64,000 nucleotides of DNA. It comes from Betaproteobacteria bacterium (GTDB lineage: Bacteria > Pseudomonadota > Gammaproteobacteria > Burkholderiales > JAEUOS01). The notes under the pieces are model-generated. The model searched no databases. It was not told the origin of the DNA and saw nothing but the letters and a program-made list of their open reading frames with translations. Where the stretch lies: contig JAQGMJ010000008.1 of the NCBI GenBank assembly GCA_028292405.1, positions 1 through 64,000 on the forward strand. Reading direction: 5' to 3'. Below are positions 35,002 to 43,393 of the stretch, in pieces. Within the stretch, counting starts at the first letter, position 1; each line of letters begins with the position of its first letter. The translations under genes were made by a program, and so were the position numbers.

Positions 35002-36465
35002 TTAACGGTCGGTGGTGTTGCGCTTGCCTGCATAGGCGCCGCTTTTGAAGCCGCCGCCGGTGCCTGCACCCGCCTTGTGGGGGGCGCCGCTCTTGTAGCC
35101 GCCGCCTGCCTTGTAGCCGCCGGCAGCGGGACGACCCGTGCCCGGCTTGCTGTAGCCGCCACGGCCGTGCGAGGGCTTCGGACGGTTGCTGGGGAGGATC
35201 TTCGGTTCCAGGCCCGGGACCACGTGCACCTTGATGGGCTGGGTGGTGAAGCGTTCGATCTGCTTGACCTGGCCGTGGTCGCGCAGGCCGGCCAGGGAGA
35301 TGGCGATGCCGTTGCGGCCGGCGCGGCCGGTGCGGCCGATGCGGTGGACGTAGTCTTCGGCCATGCGCGGTAGGTCGAAGTTGATGACGTGGCTGATGGT
35401 GGGCACGTCGATGCCGCGGGCGGCGACGTCTGTTGCGACCAGCACCTTCACATTGCCGCGGCGCATGTTGCCCAGGGTGCGGTTGCGCTGGCCCTGGTTC
35501 ATGTCGCCGTGCAGGGCGGCGGCGGGGAAGCCTTGCGAGACGAGGGCGTCGGCGAGTTCATCGGCGGCGCGCTTGGTCGAGGTGAAGACGATGGCCTGGT
35601 CGACGTCGGTGCCGCGCAAGTAGTGGTCGACCAGCTTCATCTTGTGGCGCTGGTCGTCGGTGTAGTGCAGGCGCTGCTCGATGTTGTCGTGCTTGCTTTG
35701 CGCGCTGGAGACTTCGATGCGTTGCGGGTCGCGCGTGAGCTTGCGGGCGAGCTGGCCGATGGTGCCGTCGAGGGTCGCGGAGAACAGCATGGTCTGGCGC
35801 GAGGCCGGGGTGGCGGCGACGACGGTTTCGATGTCCTCGATGAAGCCCATGTCGAGCATGCGGTCGGCTTCGTCGAGCACCAGCATTTCGAGGCGCGAGA
35901 AGTCGATGCGGCCGGAGCGCATGTGGTCGAGCAGGCGGCCGGGGGTGGCAACCAGAATGTCCACCGGGCTTTTCAGCAGGCGGTTTTGCACCGGGTAGGG
36001 CATGCCGCCGAGAATGCTGACGACGCGCACGCGGCGCATGTACTTGCCGTAGGTTTCGGCGGCGCGGGTCACTTGCAGGGCGAGTTCGCGGGTCGGGGCC
36101 AGCACCAGCATGCGCGGGCCGTAGCTTTTCACCTTCGGCGGGGCGCCGAGCATTTCGAGCGCGGGCAGCATGAAGGCGGCGGTTTTGCCGCTGCCGGTTT
36201 GCGAGGAGACGATGACGTCGCGACGGGTGATGGCCACGGGGATGGTGGCGCTTTGCACCGGCGTGGGGTTGTCGTAGCCGGCATCGGCCACGGCCTTGAC
36301 GATTTGCGCGTTCAGGCCGAGGGCGCCGAATGCGGAAATTGCGACGGAGACCGGGGACGAAACCGCGTCGGCGGAGGTATCAATGCTATCGTTATCCGCG
36401 AGGATCGCGGCAATAGGGGAGTGGGCAAGCTCTTCGCTTGCGATCATGGATATTGCTTCAGACAT
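35002..36465 (-). CDS. rhlE: DEAD-box RNA helicase, RhlE type
   Basis: This ATP-dependent RNA helicase is probably involved in ribosome assembly or RNA decay and cold growth. The 487-residue protein has the Q motif (NPTPVQ), SSQTGSGKTAAF, PTRELALQV, the DEAD box in VLDEADRMLD, SAT, and HRIGRTGRAGR. After residue 425 or so it has a Gly/Lys/Tyr/Ala-rich tail (GGYKAGGGYKSGAPHKAG), typical of RhlE-like proteins and likely to bind RNA. The leader is long: 348 bp separate it from the next gene, which may allow cold-dependent control. Confidence 0.93.
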   Translation of the reverse strand: MSEAISMIASEELAHSPIAAILADNDSIDTSADAVSSPVSVAISAFGALGLNAQIVKAVADAGYDNPTPVQSATIPVAITRRDVIVSSQTGSGKTAAFMLPALEMLGAPPKVKSYGPRMLVLAPTRELALQVTRAAETYGKYMRRVRVVSILGGMPYPVQNRLLKSPVDILVATPGRLLDHMRSGRIDFSRLEMLVLDEADRMLDMGFIEDIETVVAATPASRQTMLFSATLDGTIGQLARKLTRDPQRIEVSSAQSKHDNIEQRLHYTDDQRHKMKLVDHYLRGTDVDQAIVFTSTKRAADELADALVSQGFPAAALHGDMNQGQRNRTLGNMRRGNVKVLVATDVAARGIDVPTISHVINFDLPRMAEDYVHRIGRTGRAGRNGIAISLAGLRDHGQVKQIERFTTQPIKVHVVPGLEPKILPSNRPKPSHGRGGYSKPGTGRPAAGGYKAGGGYKSGAPHKAGAGTGGGFKSGAYAGKRNTTDR

Positions 36466-36813
36466 GGTGTTCCAATCAATACGGCAAAGCAGCGCCGCTC
36501 CAAGGATCGCCTGGAAGGCAGGGCTTGCCTGTGCGCGACGGCCGGTAGGCCGTGATATCGCGCGTTCAAAGAAATCACCGGCGCTAACCGGGAATCACGC
36601 GCGATACTGGTTGGAAACCAGGTAGCAGCGGAGGAAGGTCAGGACGATGCGCGGGTGCGGCGCTGGCGGAGAGTGCAGGTGTTGGCTGCAGCGGCTCCGA
36701 TACAACATACTACTTACCGCATCGCAACATCATACCCTAAATCAGGGATTTATGCTTGTGAAATCTTGTGCCACGGGCTTTTGCGCTCTGGCTTCAGGCG
36801 GTTTTCTGCCCGG
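36466..36813. other. Upstream region of the helicase gene
   Basis: This 348-bp stretch has no convincing gene. It lies between the stop of the HxlR gene and the start of the helicase gene, both on the minus strand, so it contains the helicase promoter and leader. The inner half near 36700-36770 is AT-richer, with several AT/TA strings that could be a minus-strand promoter, but no single clear pair of hexamers. Confidence 0.4.
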
Positions 36814-37524
36814 TCAGGCGGCCTTTTTCGCCGCTTTTTCGACCGGGACCAGGGCTACAACCGTGGAAGGCGCGGGCGCCGGCATCGGGAACAGGGTGAG
36901 AAAGCGTTTGAACACCGCTTTGTCGCCGGTCAGGGGCAGCGCGCCGGAACGCAGGGTGGCGGCCAGGTCCACGCCGCCGTAGGTGAGGCCGGCCAGCAGG
37001 TTGGGGTCCACCTCGACGCTGACATCCGCCCGGCGGGCTGCGCCGCGCTCTATATTGAAACGCGGGCCGGCGACTTCGGCGTGAAACACATCGTCGCCAA
37101 AATGAAGTTCGAGGGCGGCCTTGAATCCCGCCGCCGCTTTGGAGTCGAACATGGTGCGAAAGGAGAGGACCAGGCCGTCGACACTGATCGCCGGGCCTAT
37201 CGGCAGTTGCGGCGAGCGCACGCCCCAGCGGCCCAGGGCCATGATGACGTCTTCGAGGCCGCGGCCCCAGTCGGTCAGCTCGTATACCCAGCCGCCGGCG
37301 GGCGGGGCCAGCTTGCGGCGCTTCAATATGGAGGCCTGCTCCATTTCCTGCAGGCGCTGGGTGAGCACGTTGGGGCTGATGCCGGGCAGGCCGCTGCGCA
37401 GGTCGGAAAAGCGCTTGGGCCCGAGCACCAGTTCGCGCGCCACCAGCAGTGCCCAGCGTTCGCCCACCAGGTCCAGCGCGTGGGAGGCGGCGCAGGCGTC
37501 TTCGTAGGAGCGTTTGCCGGTCAT
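36814..37524 (-). CDS. HxlR-family transcription regulator with C-terminal SCP2-like domain
   Basis: The 236-residue protein has an N-terminal HxlR winged helix at about 8-95 (DACAASHALDLVGERWALLV, then LPGISPNVLTQRLQEMEQ). The C-terminal half resembles the SCP2 sterol-carrier fold (DGLVLSFRTMFDSKAAAGF, NIERGAARRADVSVEVDP). HxlR proteins are often redox- or metabolite-sensing regulators of a divergent gene. The divergent neighbour is the VOC gene at 37680, a possible target. TTGTAATGG/TTGTAATAC repeats at 37530-37550 lie in the divergent spacer. Confidence 0.87.
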   Translation of the reverse strand: MTGKRSYEDACAASHALDLVGERWALLVARELVLGPKRFSDLRSGLPGISPNVLTQRLQEMEQASILKRRKLAPPAGGWVYELTDWGRGLEDVIMALGRWGVRSPQLPIGPAISVDGLVLSFRTMFDSKAAAGFKAALELHFGDDVFHAEVAGPRFNIERGAARRADVSVEVDPNLLAGLTYGGVDLAATLRSGALPLTGDKAVFKRFLTLFPMPAPAPSTVVALVPVEKAAKKAA

Positions 37525-37679
37525 GCGCCATTGTAATGGCTTGTAATACGTAAGTAAAACTTTTTAGTTGTTATTTAGGAGTAGATGGGGTTTAATCCAC
37601 CTCAAGGCCGGGCAGCGCCGCGCGGACGCGCCGCTTTCGAAGCCCTGCTGATGTCCGCTTTCAACCGAAGGAGAGCACC

Positions 37680-38114
37680 ATGCAAGTCCAGCCCTACCTG
37701 TATTTCGATGGCCGCACCGAAGAGGCCCTGAAGTTCTACGAAGCCAAGCTCGGCGCCAAGATTGAAGTGATGATGCGCTTTTCCGACGCGCCCCCGGGCG
37801 CGATGTCGGGCGAGGGCTGCCCCGGCGGCGTGCCTCCCCCGGGCGAGAAGGTGATGCACGCCAACTTTCGCATCGGCGAGACGCAGATCATGGCTTCCGA
37901 CGGCATGTGCGGCGGCCACGCCGAGTTCAAGGGCATCTCGATGACCATCACCGTGGCGGAAGAAGCCGAGGCCGAGCGCCTGTTCGCGGCGATTGCAAGC
38001 GACGGCGGCAAGGTGACCATGCCGATGACCAAGACCTTTTTCGCCGGCCGCTTCGGCATGGCGGCCGACAAATTCGGCGTGAGCTGGATGGTGCTGGGTG
38101 GGCAGCCGAAATAA
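37680..38114 (+). CDS. VOC/PhnB-like glyoxalase-fold protein
   Basis: This 144-residue protein of the vicinal oxygen chelate superfamily begins MQVQPYLYFDGRTEEALKFY, the PhnB-type start, and ends with FGMAADKFGVSWMVL. PhnB-like proteins are often of unknown substrate. It is the first of a same-strand run of VOC, START and DGPF genes that leads to the ECF42-type sigma gene. AAGGAGAGCACC precedes the ATG. Confidence 0.88.
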   Translation: MQVQPYLYFDGRTEEALKFYEAKLGAKIEVMMRFSDAPPGAMSGEGCPGGVPPPGEKVMHANFRIGETQIMASDGMCGGHAEFKGISMTITVAEEAEAERLFAAIASDGGKVTMPMTKTFFAGRFGMAADKFGVSWMVLGGQPK

Positions 38115-38179
38115 ACCGCCTAGATAAACCGCCCAGATAAACCGCAGGTCCCCGTCCGACCCGAACCCGGAAAAACAAA

Positions 38180-38728
38180 ATGCTCAAAATCGCTTTGATC
38201 GTCCTGATCCTGCTGGTGCTGGCCGTGGTGGTGGTCCTGGTGATCGCCATGCAAAAGCCTGACACTTTCAGCGTCCAGCGCGCCATTCTCATCAAGGCGC
38301 CGCCGGAGAAGATCTTTCCCTATATCAACGACCTCAAGGCATGGACGACCTGGTCGCCGTACGAGAAGAAGGACCCGGCGATGCAGCGCACCTTGAGCGC
38401 GGTGACGGCGGGCAAGGGTGCGGTGTATGAGTGGAACGGCAACAAGAACGTGGGCCAGGGGCGGATGGAGATATTGGACGCGCCGGCGCCTTCGAAGGTC
38501 GTGATCAAGCTGGACTTCCTCAAACCCTTCGAAGGCCACAACACCGCCGAGTTCACCCTGGTGCCGCAGGGCGACGCGTCACAACCGACCACCCAGGTGA
38601 CCTGGCTGATGCACGGCCCCGCGCCGCTGATGAACAAGGTGATGAGCACGGTGATGAACCTGGACAAGATGATCGGCGACGATTTTGCCGACGGCCTGGC
38701 CAACCTGAAGGCGCTGGCGGAAAAGTAA
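38180..38728 (+). CDS. SRPBCC (START-like) protein with N-terminal membrane anchor
   Basis: The 182-residue protein has a hydrophobic helix (IALIVLILLVLAVVVVLVIA) followed by an SRPBCC fold: SVQRAILIKAPPEKIFPYIN, WSPYEKKDP, and a C-terminal helix (MIGDDFADGLANLKAL). It probably binds a hydrophobic ligand at the membrane surface. It follows the VOC gene by 65 bp on the same strand. Confidence 0.82.
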   Translation: MLKIALIVLILLVLAVVVVLVIAMQKPDTFSVQRAILIKAPPEKIFPYINDLKAWTTWSPYEKKDPAMQRTLSAVTAGKGAVYEWNGNKNVGQGRMEILDAPAPSKVVIKLDFLKPFEGHNTAEFTLVPQGDASQPTTQVTWLMHGPAPLMNKVMSTVMNLDKMIGDDFADGLANLKALAEK

Positions 38729-38848
38729 AATATTTTTCGCCGGCTTGTCGATTCCGGCTACGCCCGTTCGTCGTAGGGGTAGGGCCACCCGAACCTGCCG
38801 CACCGGCCGGGGGCGGGGGCCCGCCCTACAACTACCAGGAGTCTGATC

Positions 38849-39592
38849 ATGCGATTCATCTCGATGCATAGCGCCGATGCCTTCACCGAAGCCGGCACCC
38901 CGCCCTCGCAGGAACTGATCGAGGGCATGGGCCGCCTGATGGGCGAGATGTTCCAGTCCGGCGCGTTCGAAGCCGGCGAAGGCCTGCGCCAGAGCGCCTT
39001 GGGCGTGCGCCTGAAGTACAAGGATGGCAAGGCGAAGGCCACCCCCGGCCCCTTCATCCCGGGCACGGGTCTGGAACTCACCGCGGCCTTCACCATCGTC
39101 AAGGCTGCCGACATCGAGGCCGCCCGCCGCTGGGCCGATCGCTATGGTGAAATCTTCCGCGATGTCGAGATCGACCTGCGCCCGGTGTGCGAAAACTGGG
39201 ACATCGGCATGGCGCCGCCGCCGCCGGCCGGCACGCCGCTGCGCTTCATGATCCAGTTCAAGGCCGACGCGCGCTATGAGGCCGGCGCGCCGATTTCAGC
39301 CAAGGAACTCGCCGCCCTGCAAAAGCTCGACGCCGAGATGAAACAGGCCGGCGTGCTGCTGGTCTCCGAGGCCATGCGCCCCTCCGGCGAAGGCCTGCGC
39401 ATCCAGTATGACCACGCGAAGGATGAGCGCCGCGTGATCGACGGCCCCTTTGCGGAGTCGAAGGAACTGATTGCCGGCTATTGCATCATGAAGGTGAAAG
39501 ACCGCGCCGAAGTGATCCGCTGGACCGACCGTTTCGCCTCCAACTTCCCCAAGGTGAATGTCGAAATCCGCCTGCTGGACCGGCAGGAATAG
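38849..39592 (+). CDS. DGPF/YCII-family protein with two domains
   Basis: The 247-residue protein has two YCII-like ferredoxin-fold domains. The first (MRFISMHSADAFTEAGTPPS and on) has lost the motif (ATPGPFIPG). The second keeps DGPFAESKELIAGYCIM. DGPF proteins are genetically linked to ECF42 sigma factors; their biochemistry is unclear. It is the first of four DGPF genes in a row. TACCAGGAG precedes the start. Confidence 0.85.
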   Translation: MRFISMHSADAFTEAGTPPSQELIEGMGRLMGEMFQSGAFEAGEGLRQSALGVRLKYKDGKAKATPGPFIPGTGLELTAAFTIVKAADIEAARRWADRYGEIFRDVEIDLRPVCENWDIGMAPPPPAGTPLRFMIQFKADARYEAGAPISAKELAALQKLDAEMKQAGVLLVSEAMRPSGEGLRIQYDHAKDERRVIDGPFAESKELIAGYCIMKVKDRAEVIRWTDRFASNFPKVNVEIRLLDRQE

Positions 39593-39869
39593 AAGTCTAC
39601 GCGGCAGAAGGTCATCGGGCCAAAGCGACGAGAAAACGGTATCGTGCGGCGAGACTTTCGGCGTCAATAGCCCAGCTATTGACTGGAAAGCCTCACCGCG
39701 TGCTCCTCGTTCTTCGCCACTTTTGTCTCGACTCCTTCTGCCGCGTGGACTCCGAAAAAATAATAAAAAAATTCCGGTCGAATTGTCGAAATCGACTTCG
39801 GCCGGTCGTCGTGGAGTTAAGGCGGCAACAAAAACCGCCTTCTTTCCAACCACGTAAAGGAGTACCACC
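39593..39869. other. Hairpin-rich spacer between two DGPF genes
   Basis: This 277-bp spacer has no gene. GTCAATAGC/GCTATTGAC (39663-39683) forms a perfect 9-bp stem around CCA, extended by CTTTC/GAAAG outside. AAGGCGG/CCGCCTT (39819-39841) forms a second stem around CAACAAAAA, followed by CTTTCC. An A-rich run near 39756-39770 separates them. Confidence 0.6.
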
Positions 39870-40283
39870 ATGCGTTTCATGATGCTGATGATCCCCAAGG
39901 GTTACGAGATAGCAAAACCCGGCACCATGCCTAAGGCAGAGGCAGTAGACCGGATGATGAAATACAACGAGTCCCTGCAAAAAGCCGGCGTGCTGCTGGC
40001 GCTGGATGGCCTGCGTCCGCCCTCCGAGGGCGCGCGCGTCAGCTTCGCCGGCGGCAAGCCTAAGGTCACCGACGGCCCGTTCGCCGAAGCCAAGGAAGTG
40101 CTGGGCGGCTACTGGATGATCCAGGTGAAGTCGCGCGAAGAAGCCATCGAGTGGGCCAGCCGCTGCCCCGGCGGGCCGAACGAGACCATCGAAATCCGCC
40201 AGGTGCAGGAACTGGCCGATTTCCCGGAAGACGTGCAGGCCGTTGCGCGGAAATATCCCGAGATGCAGCCCAAGGCCCGCTGA
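39870..40283 (+). CDS. DGPF/YCII-family protein
   Basis: The 137-residue single-domain protein MRFMMLMIPKGYEIAKPGTM carries the motif VTDGPFAEAKEVLGGYWMIQ at about 69-88. It is likely part of the ECF42-linked array. An AAAGGAGTACC site precedes the ATG at good spacing. Most closely related to the next two genes in domain layout. Confidence 0.9.
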   Translation: MRFMMLMIPKGYEIAKPGTMPKAEAVDRMMKYNESLQKAGVLLALDGLRPPSEGARVSFAGGKPKVTDGPFAEAKEVLGGYWMIQVKSREEAIEWASRCPGGPNETIEIRQVQELADFPEDVQAVARKYPEMQPKAR

Positions 40284-40327
40284 GCCGGTCTATTTTTCGG
40301 TTTGGACTTTTAGTTGTTTTTATCCAG

Positions 40328-40397
40328 AAAATCGACTGGCTCTGCCAGCGCTTTAATGCAAACTAAACCTCGACAAAAGTAGGTTTTTACTTTTGTC
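40328..40397 (+). repeat. Structured intergenic element, copy B (upstream of a DGPF gene)
   Basis: Hairpin 1 has CTGGC-TCT-GCCAG (40336-40348) with AAATCGA on one side and CGCTTT on the other. Hairpin 2 has a perfect 10-bp stem GACAAAAGTA/TACTTTTGTC around GGTTTT (40372-40397). Against copy A this is one changed base pair, G-C to A-T, kept as a pair. The AAAGGAG ribosome-binding site follows immediately. Confidence 0.75.
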
Positions 40398-40412
40398 CAA
40401 AGGAGTACTGAA

Positions 40413-40844
40413 ATGAAATTCATGGTCATCGTCAAAGCCACCGCCGAATCCGAAGCCGGCAAAATGCCCTCCACCGAATTGCTCGCCGCGATGGGCAAGT
40501 ACAACGAGGAACTGGTGAAGGCCGGCATCATGCAGGACGCCGCCGGCCTGCACCCCACCAGCCGCGGCGCGCGTGTGCGCTTCTCGGGAAAGAACCGCAG
40601 CGTCATCGACGGCCCTTTCGCCGAAACCAAGGAACTGATCGCCGGCTACTGGATCTGGGAATGCAAGTCGCTGGCGGAGGCCATCGACTGGCTGAAGAAG
40701 TGTCCGAACCCGATGGAGTCCGAATCCGAAATCGAAATCCGCCAACTCTTCACCAACGAAGACTTCGGCGAAGCGCTGACGCCCGAGCTGGCCGAGCAGG
40801 AAGAGCGCACCCGCGCGCTGGCCGGCCGGAACAAAAAGGCCTGA
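40413..40844 (+). CDS. DGPF/YCII-family protein
   Basis: This 143-residue protein starts MKFMVIVKATAESEAGK, with VIDGPFAETKELIAGYWIWE at about 68-87. It is closely similar to the next gene, so the two are tandem duplicates. A strong AAAGGAGTACTGAA site precedes the start, just after hairpin 2 of element B. Confidence 0.9.
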   Translation: MKFMVIVKATAESEAGKMPSTELLAAMGKYNEELVKAGIMQDAAGLHPTSRGARVRFSGKNRSVIDGPFAETKELIAGYWIWECKSLAEAIDWLKKCPNPMESESEIEIRQLFTNEDFGEALTPELAEQEERTRALAGRNKKA

Positions 40845-40879
40845 ATAGGATCATTCGCGTCGGACAACAGGAGATCGAC

Positions 40880-41266
40880 ATGAAATTCATGGTCATCGTC
40901 AAAGCGACGCAAGCGTCCGAAGCCGGTTCGCCCGGATCGGCCGAAGCGTGGGCCGCGATGAAGAAGTTCAACCGCGAGCTGATCGCCGCCGGCATCGTCA
41001 GGGAAGGCGGCGGCCTGGCGCCCTCGAGCAAAGGTATGCGCGTGCACTTCGCCGGCGAGAGCCGCACCGTCACGGACGGCCCCTTCACCGAAACCAAGGA
41101 GCTGATCGCCGGCTTCTGGATCTGGGAATGCGAGTCGCGGGAGCAGGCCCTGGAGTGGGCGAAGAAGTGTCCCAACCCGATGGATGGTCCTTCGGACATC
41201 GAGATACGCGAGTTCCATCGGGTGCCGTACCTGCCCGAGTACAAGTCCGAGTACATCGCGACTTAG
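40880..41266 (+). CDS. DGPF/YCII-family protein
   Basis: This 128-residue protein starts MKFMVIVKATQASEAG, with VTDGPFTETKELIAGFWIWE. It shares its N-terminus and the WIWECKSLAEA-like segment (here WECESREQALEWAKKCPNP) with the preceding gene. It ends 16 bp before the ECF42-type sigma gene. ATG 40880 follows CAGGAGATCGAC. Confidence 0.9.
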   Translation: MKFMVIVKATQASEAGSPGSAEAWAAMKKFNRELIAAGIVREGGGLAPSSKGMRVHFAGESRTVTDGPFTETKELIAGFWIWECESREQALEWAKKCPNPMDGPSDIEIREFHRVPYLPEYKSEYIAT

Positions 41267-41282
41267 CGAAAAAGCAAACCCG

Positions 41283-42644
41283 ATGATCGCCTCCCTGATG
41301 ATGGGCCGTGGCCGCCGCCATGAAGACAGCGGTGGCCACGGCAGCGGCGAGGGTGACGCAAACCCGTCACATGCCACCCATCGCGCCATCGAAGCCGTCT
41401 GGCGCATCGAGTCGGCAAAAATCATCGCCGTGCTCGCGCGCATGCTGCGCGACGTCGGCACCGCCGAAGAACTGGCGCAGGACGTGCTGGTCACCGCCAT
41501 GGAGCAATGGCCGCAGAAGGGCGTGCCCGACAACCCCGCCGCCTGGCTCACCGCCGCCGCGAAAAACCGCGCGCTCGACCAGTTGCGGCACCGCAGCCTG
41601 CTCGTCACCAAGCACCAGGAACTCGGTGTCGAAATGGAAGTGCGGCAGGAACTGGCCGACGCCGAAAACGCCGACCGGCTCGAGCGCATCGACGAAGACA
41701 TCGACGACGACCTGCTGCGCCTGATCTTCACCGCCTGCCACCCGGTGCTCTCCTCCGAGGCGCGCGTGGCCCTCACCCTCAAGCTGCTCGGCGGCCTCTC
41801 CACCGAAGAAATCGCCCGCGCCTTCCTGATGAGCGAGCCCACCGTCGCGCAGCGCATCGTCCGCGCCAAGCGCACCTTGACGGAGGCCAAGGTGCCCTTC
41901 GAACTGCCGAAGGGCGTAGACCGCGCCGCGCGTCTCGCCTCCGTGCTCGAAGTGCTCTACCTGATCTTCAACGAAGGCTACGCCGCCACGGCGGGTGAGG
42001 ACTGGATGCGCCCCGCGCTCTGCGAAGAAGCCGCGCGCCTCGGCCGCATCCTCGCCGGCCTGATGCCGCAGGAGGCCGAAGTCCACGGCCTGGTCGCCCT
42101 GATGGAAATCCAGGCCTCCCGCGCCGCCGCCCGCTTAGGCCCCAAGGGCGAGCCGATCTTGCTGCTGGAGCAAAATCGCGCCCGCTGGGACCACCTGCTG
42201 ATCAACCGCGGCCTCGCCGCCCTGGCGCGCGCCGAGTCGTTGGGCGCCTACGGCCCCTACGCCCTGCAAGCGGCCATCGCCGCCTGCCACGCCCGCGCCG
42301 CCGTCGCGCAAGCCACCGACTGGCCGCGCATCGCCGCCCTCTACGACGCGCTCGCGCAACTCACCCCCTCGCCGGTGATCGAGCTCAACCGCGCCGTCGC
42401 CGTCTCGATGGCCTACGGCCCGACAGCGGGTCTCGAAATCGTTGATGAATTGCTTGATGAGCCCGCGCTGAAAAATTATCACCTCCTGCCCAGCGTGCGT
42501 GGTGACTTCCTGTTCAAGCTCGGCCGCATGGTCGAGGCCGGCGCCGAGTTCGAGCGCGCTGCTGGCCTCACGCGCAATGTGCGCGAACGTAGTCTGCTAT
42601 TGGAGCGCGCGCTGGATTGCACGCGGGCCTTGCCGCCGGGGTAA
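41283..42644 (+). CDS. ECF sigma factor with long C-terminal helical-repeat extension (ECF42 type)
   Basis: The 453-residue protein has sigma2 (WRIESAKIIAVLARMLRDV, AEELAQDVLVTAMEQWP, AAKNRALDQLR) and sigma4 (LIFTACHPVLSSEARVALTL, GGLSTEEIARAFLMSEPTVA) domains. A C-terminal extension of about 200 residues follows, with helical repeats of SNF-like form (ARWDHLLINRGLAALARAES, LTPSPVIELNRAVAVSMAYG). This layout, with DGPF genes alongside, is the hallmark of the ECF42 group, in which the extension is known to affect activity. It lacks a visible anti-sigma gene nearby, also typical of ECF42. It probably drives the DGPF genes. Confidence 0.9.
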   Translation: MIASLMMGRGRRHEDSGGHGSGEGDANPSHATHRAIEAVWRIESAKIIAVLARMLRDVGTAEELAQDVLVTAMEQWPQKGVPDNPAAWLTAAAKNRALDQLRHRSLLVTKHQELGVEMEVRQELADAENADRLERIDEDIDDDLLRLIFTACHPVLSSEARVALTLKLLGGLSTEEIARAFLMSEPTVAQRIVRAKRTLTEAKVPFELPKGVDRAARLASVLEVLYLIFNEGYAATAGEDWMRPALCEEAARLGRILAGLMPQEAEVHGLVALMEIQASRAAARLGPKGEPILLLEQNRARWDHLLINRGLAALARAESLGAYGPYALQAAIAACHARAAVAQATDWPRIAALYDALAQLTPSPVIELNRAVAVSMAYGPTAGLEIVDELLDEPALKNYHLLPSVRGDFLFKLGRMVEAGAEFERAAGLTRNVRERSLLLERALDCTRALPPG

Positions 42645-42702
42645 GGGCAGGCATCGAGGTGCTGCCCCCATCTGCCCTGAATGCGCGCGGTCCGAACCCG
42701 GC

Positions 42703-43107
42703 TCAGCCGCGAAACAGCACAAGCCCTTTTTCCTGCGTCGGCACCACCGTCACCTGCACCACTTTGCCGCCCGGCTGCGCGAGTATGCGCACGTGCCGGC
42801 CGCGGCGAATCACCATGCCCTTTTCATTCCAGTAATCGCAATTGATCTCCATCGCCCGGGTATAGCTGCACTCCGGGTCCAGCGGCTGGCGCTCCGTCAG
42901 GCTATTGATGTCGCGGCCGATGAAGGCCCTGCGTCCCAGCGCCTCGTTTTGCGCCGCGGAAGCGGTGTCGCGGCCCGACGCCGTATAGATCGTCATGTGC
43001 CCCGCCAGCGAAGCGTTGCCTGCATCGCAGGCGCAGGTCACCGTCGAGGTATACAACAACGCGGCCAGCACAATGACCGGACCGATGATCCAGATGAGAA
43101 ACTTCAT
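42703..43107 (-). CDS. Hypothetical exported or anchored protein (134 aa)
   Basis: MKFLIWIIGPVIVLAALLYT forms a signal or anchor helix. A Cys-containing segment (STVTCACDAGN) follows, then a soluble domain with TYTRAMEINC-like Cys and VRILAQPGGKVVQVTVVP. Four Cys residues may form disulfides in the periplasm. The family is not recognised. GGGAGGTTATTCGC gives a good ribosome-binding site at ATG 43107; the frame is open to 43299. It converges on the sigma gene. Confidence 0.6.
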   Translation of the reverse strand: MKFLIWIIGPVIVLAALLYTSTVTCACDAGNASLAGHMTIYTASGRDTASAAQNEALGRRAFIGRDINSLTERQPLDPECSYTRAMEINCDYWNEKGMVIRRGRHVRILAQPGGKVVQVTVVPTQEKGLVLFRG

Positions 43108-43393
43108 GCGAATAACCTCCCCCGAAGTTTCGCGCCGGCGCAGCCTCGCGGCCCCCGTCACCCACGGCGCGCGAAGTCCGACCGGCCGCGAAGACCGCCA
43201 CCGCCAACTTGCCATTGTCATATTGTCGGCAAGCGCGGCGACTGGGGGATTAATCCTGTTCGAAGGAGACTTGGGGCGGATGAACGGTAAGGAATTCACT
43301 GGCGCAGTGCAACCGGGGATAGTAAAAGGCCTGACTCAATCTTTTTTCCATAGAATGCGCGTCACGCCCGCTTTACGCCCTTATCCGGCCCCC

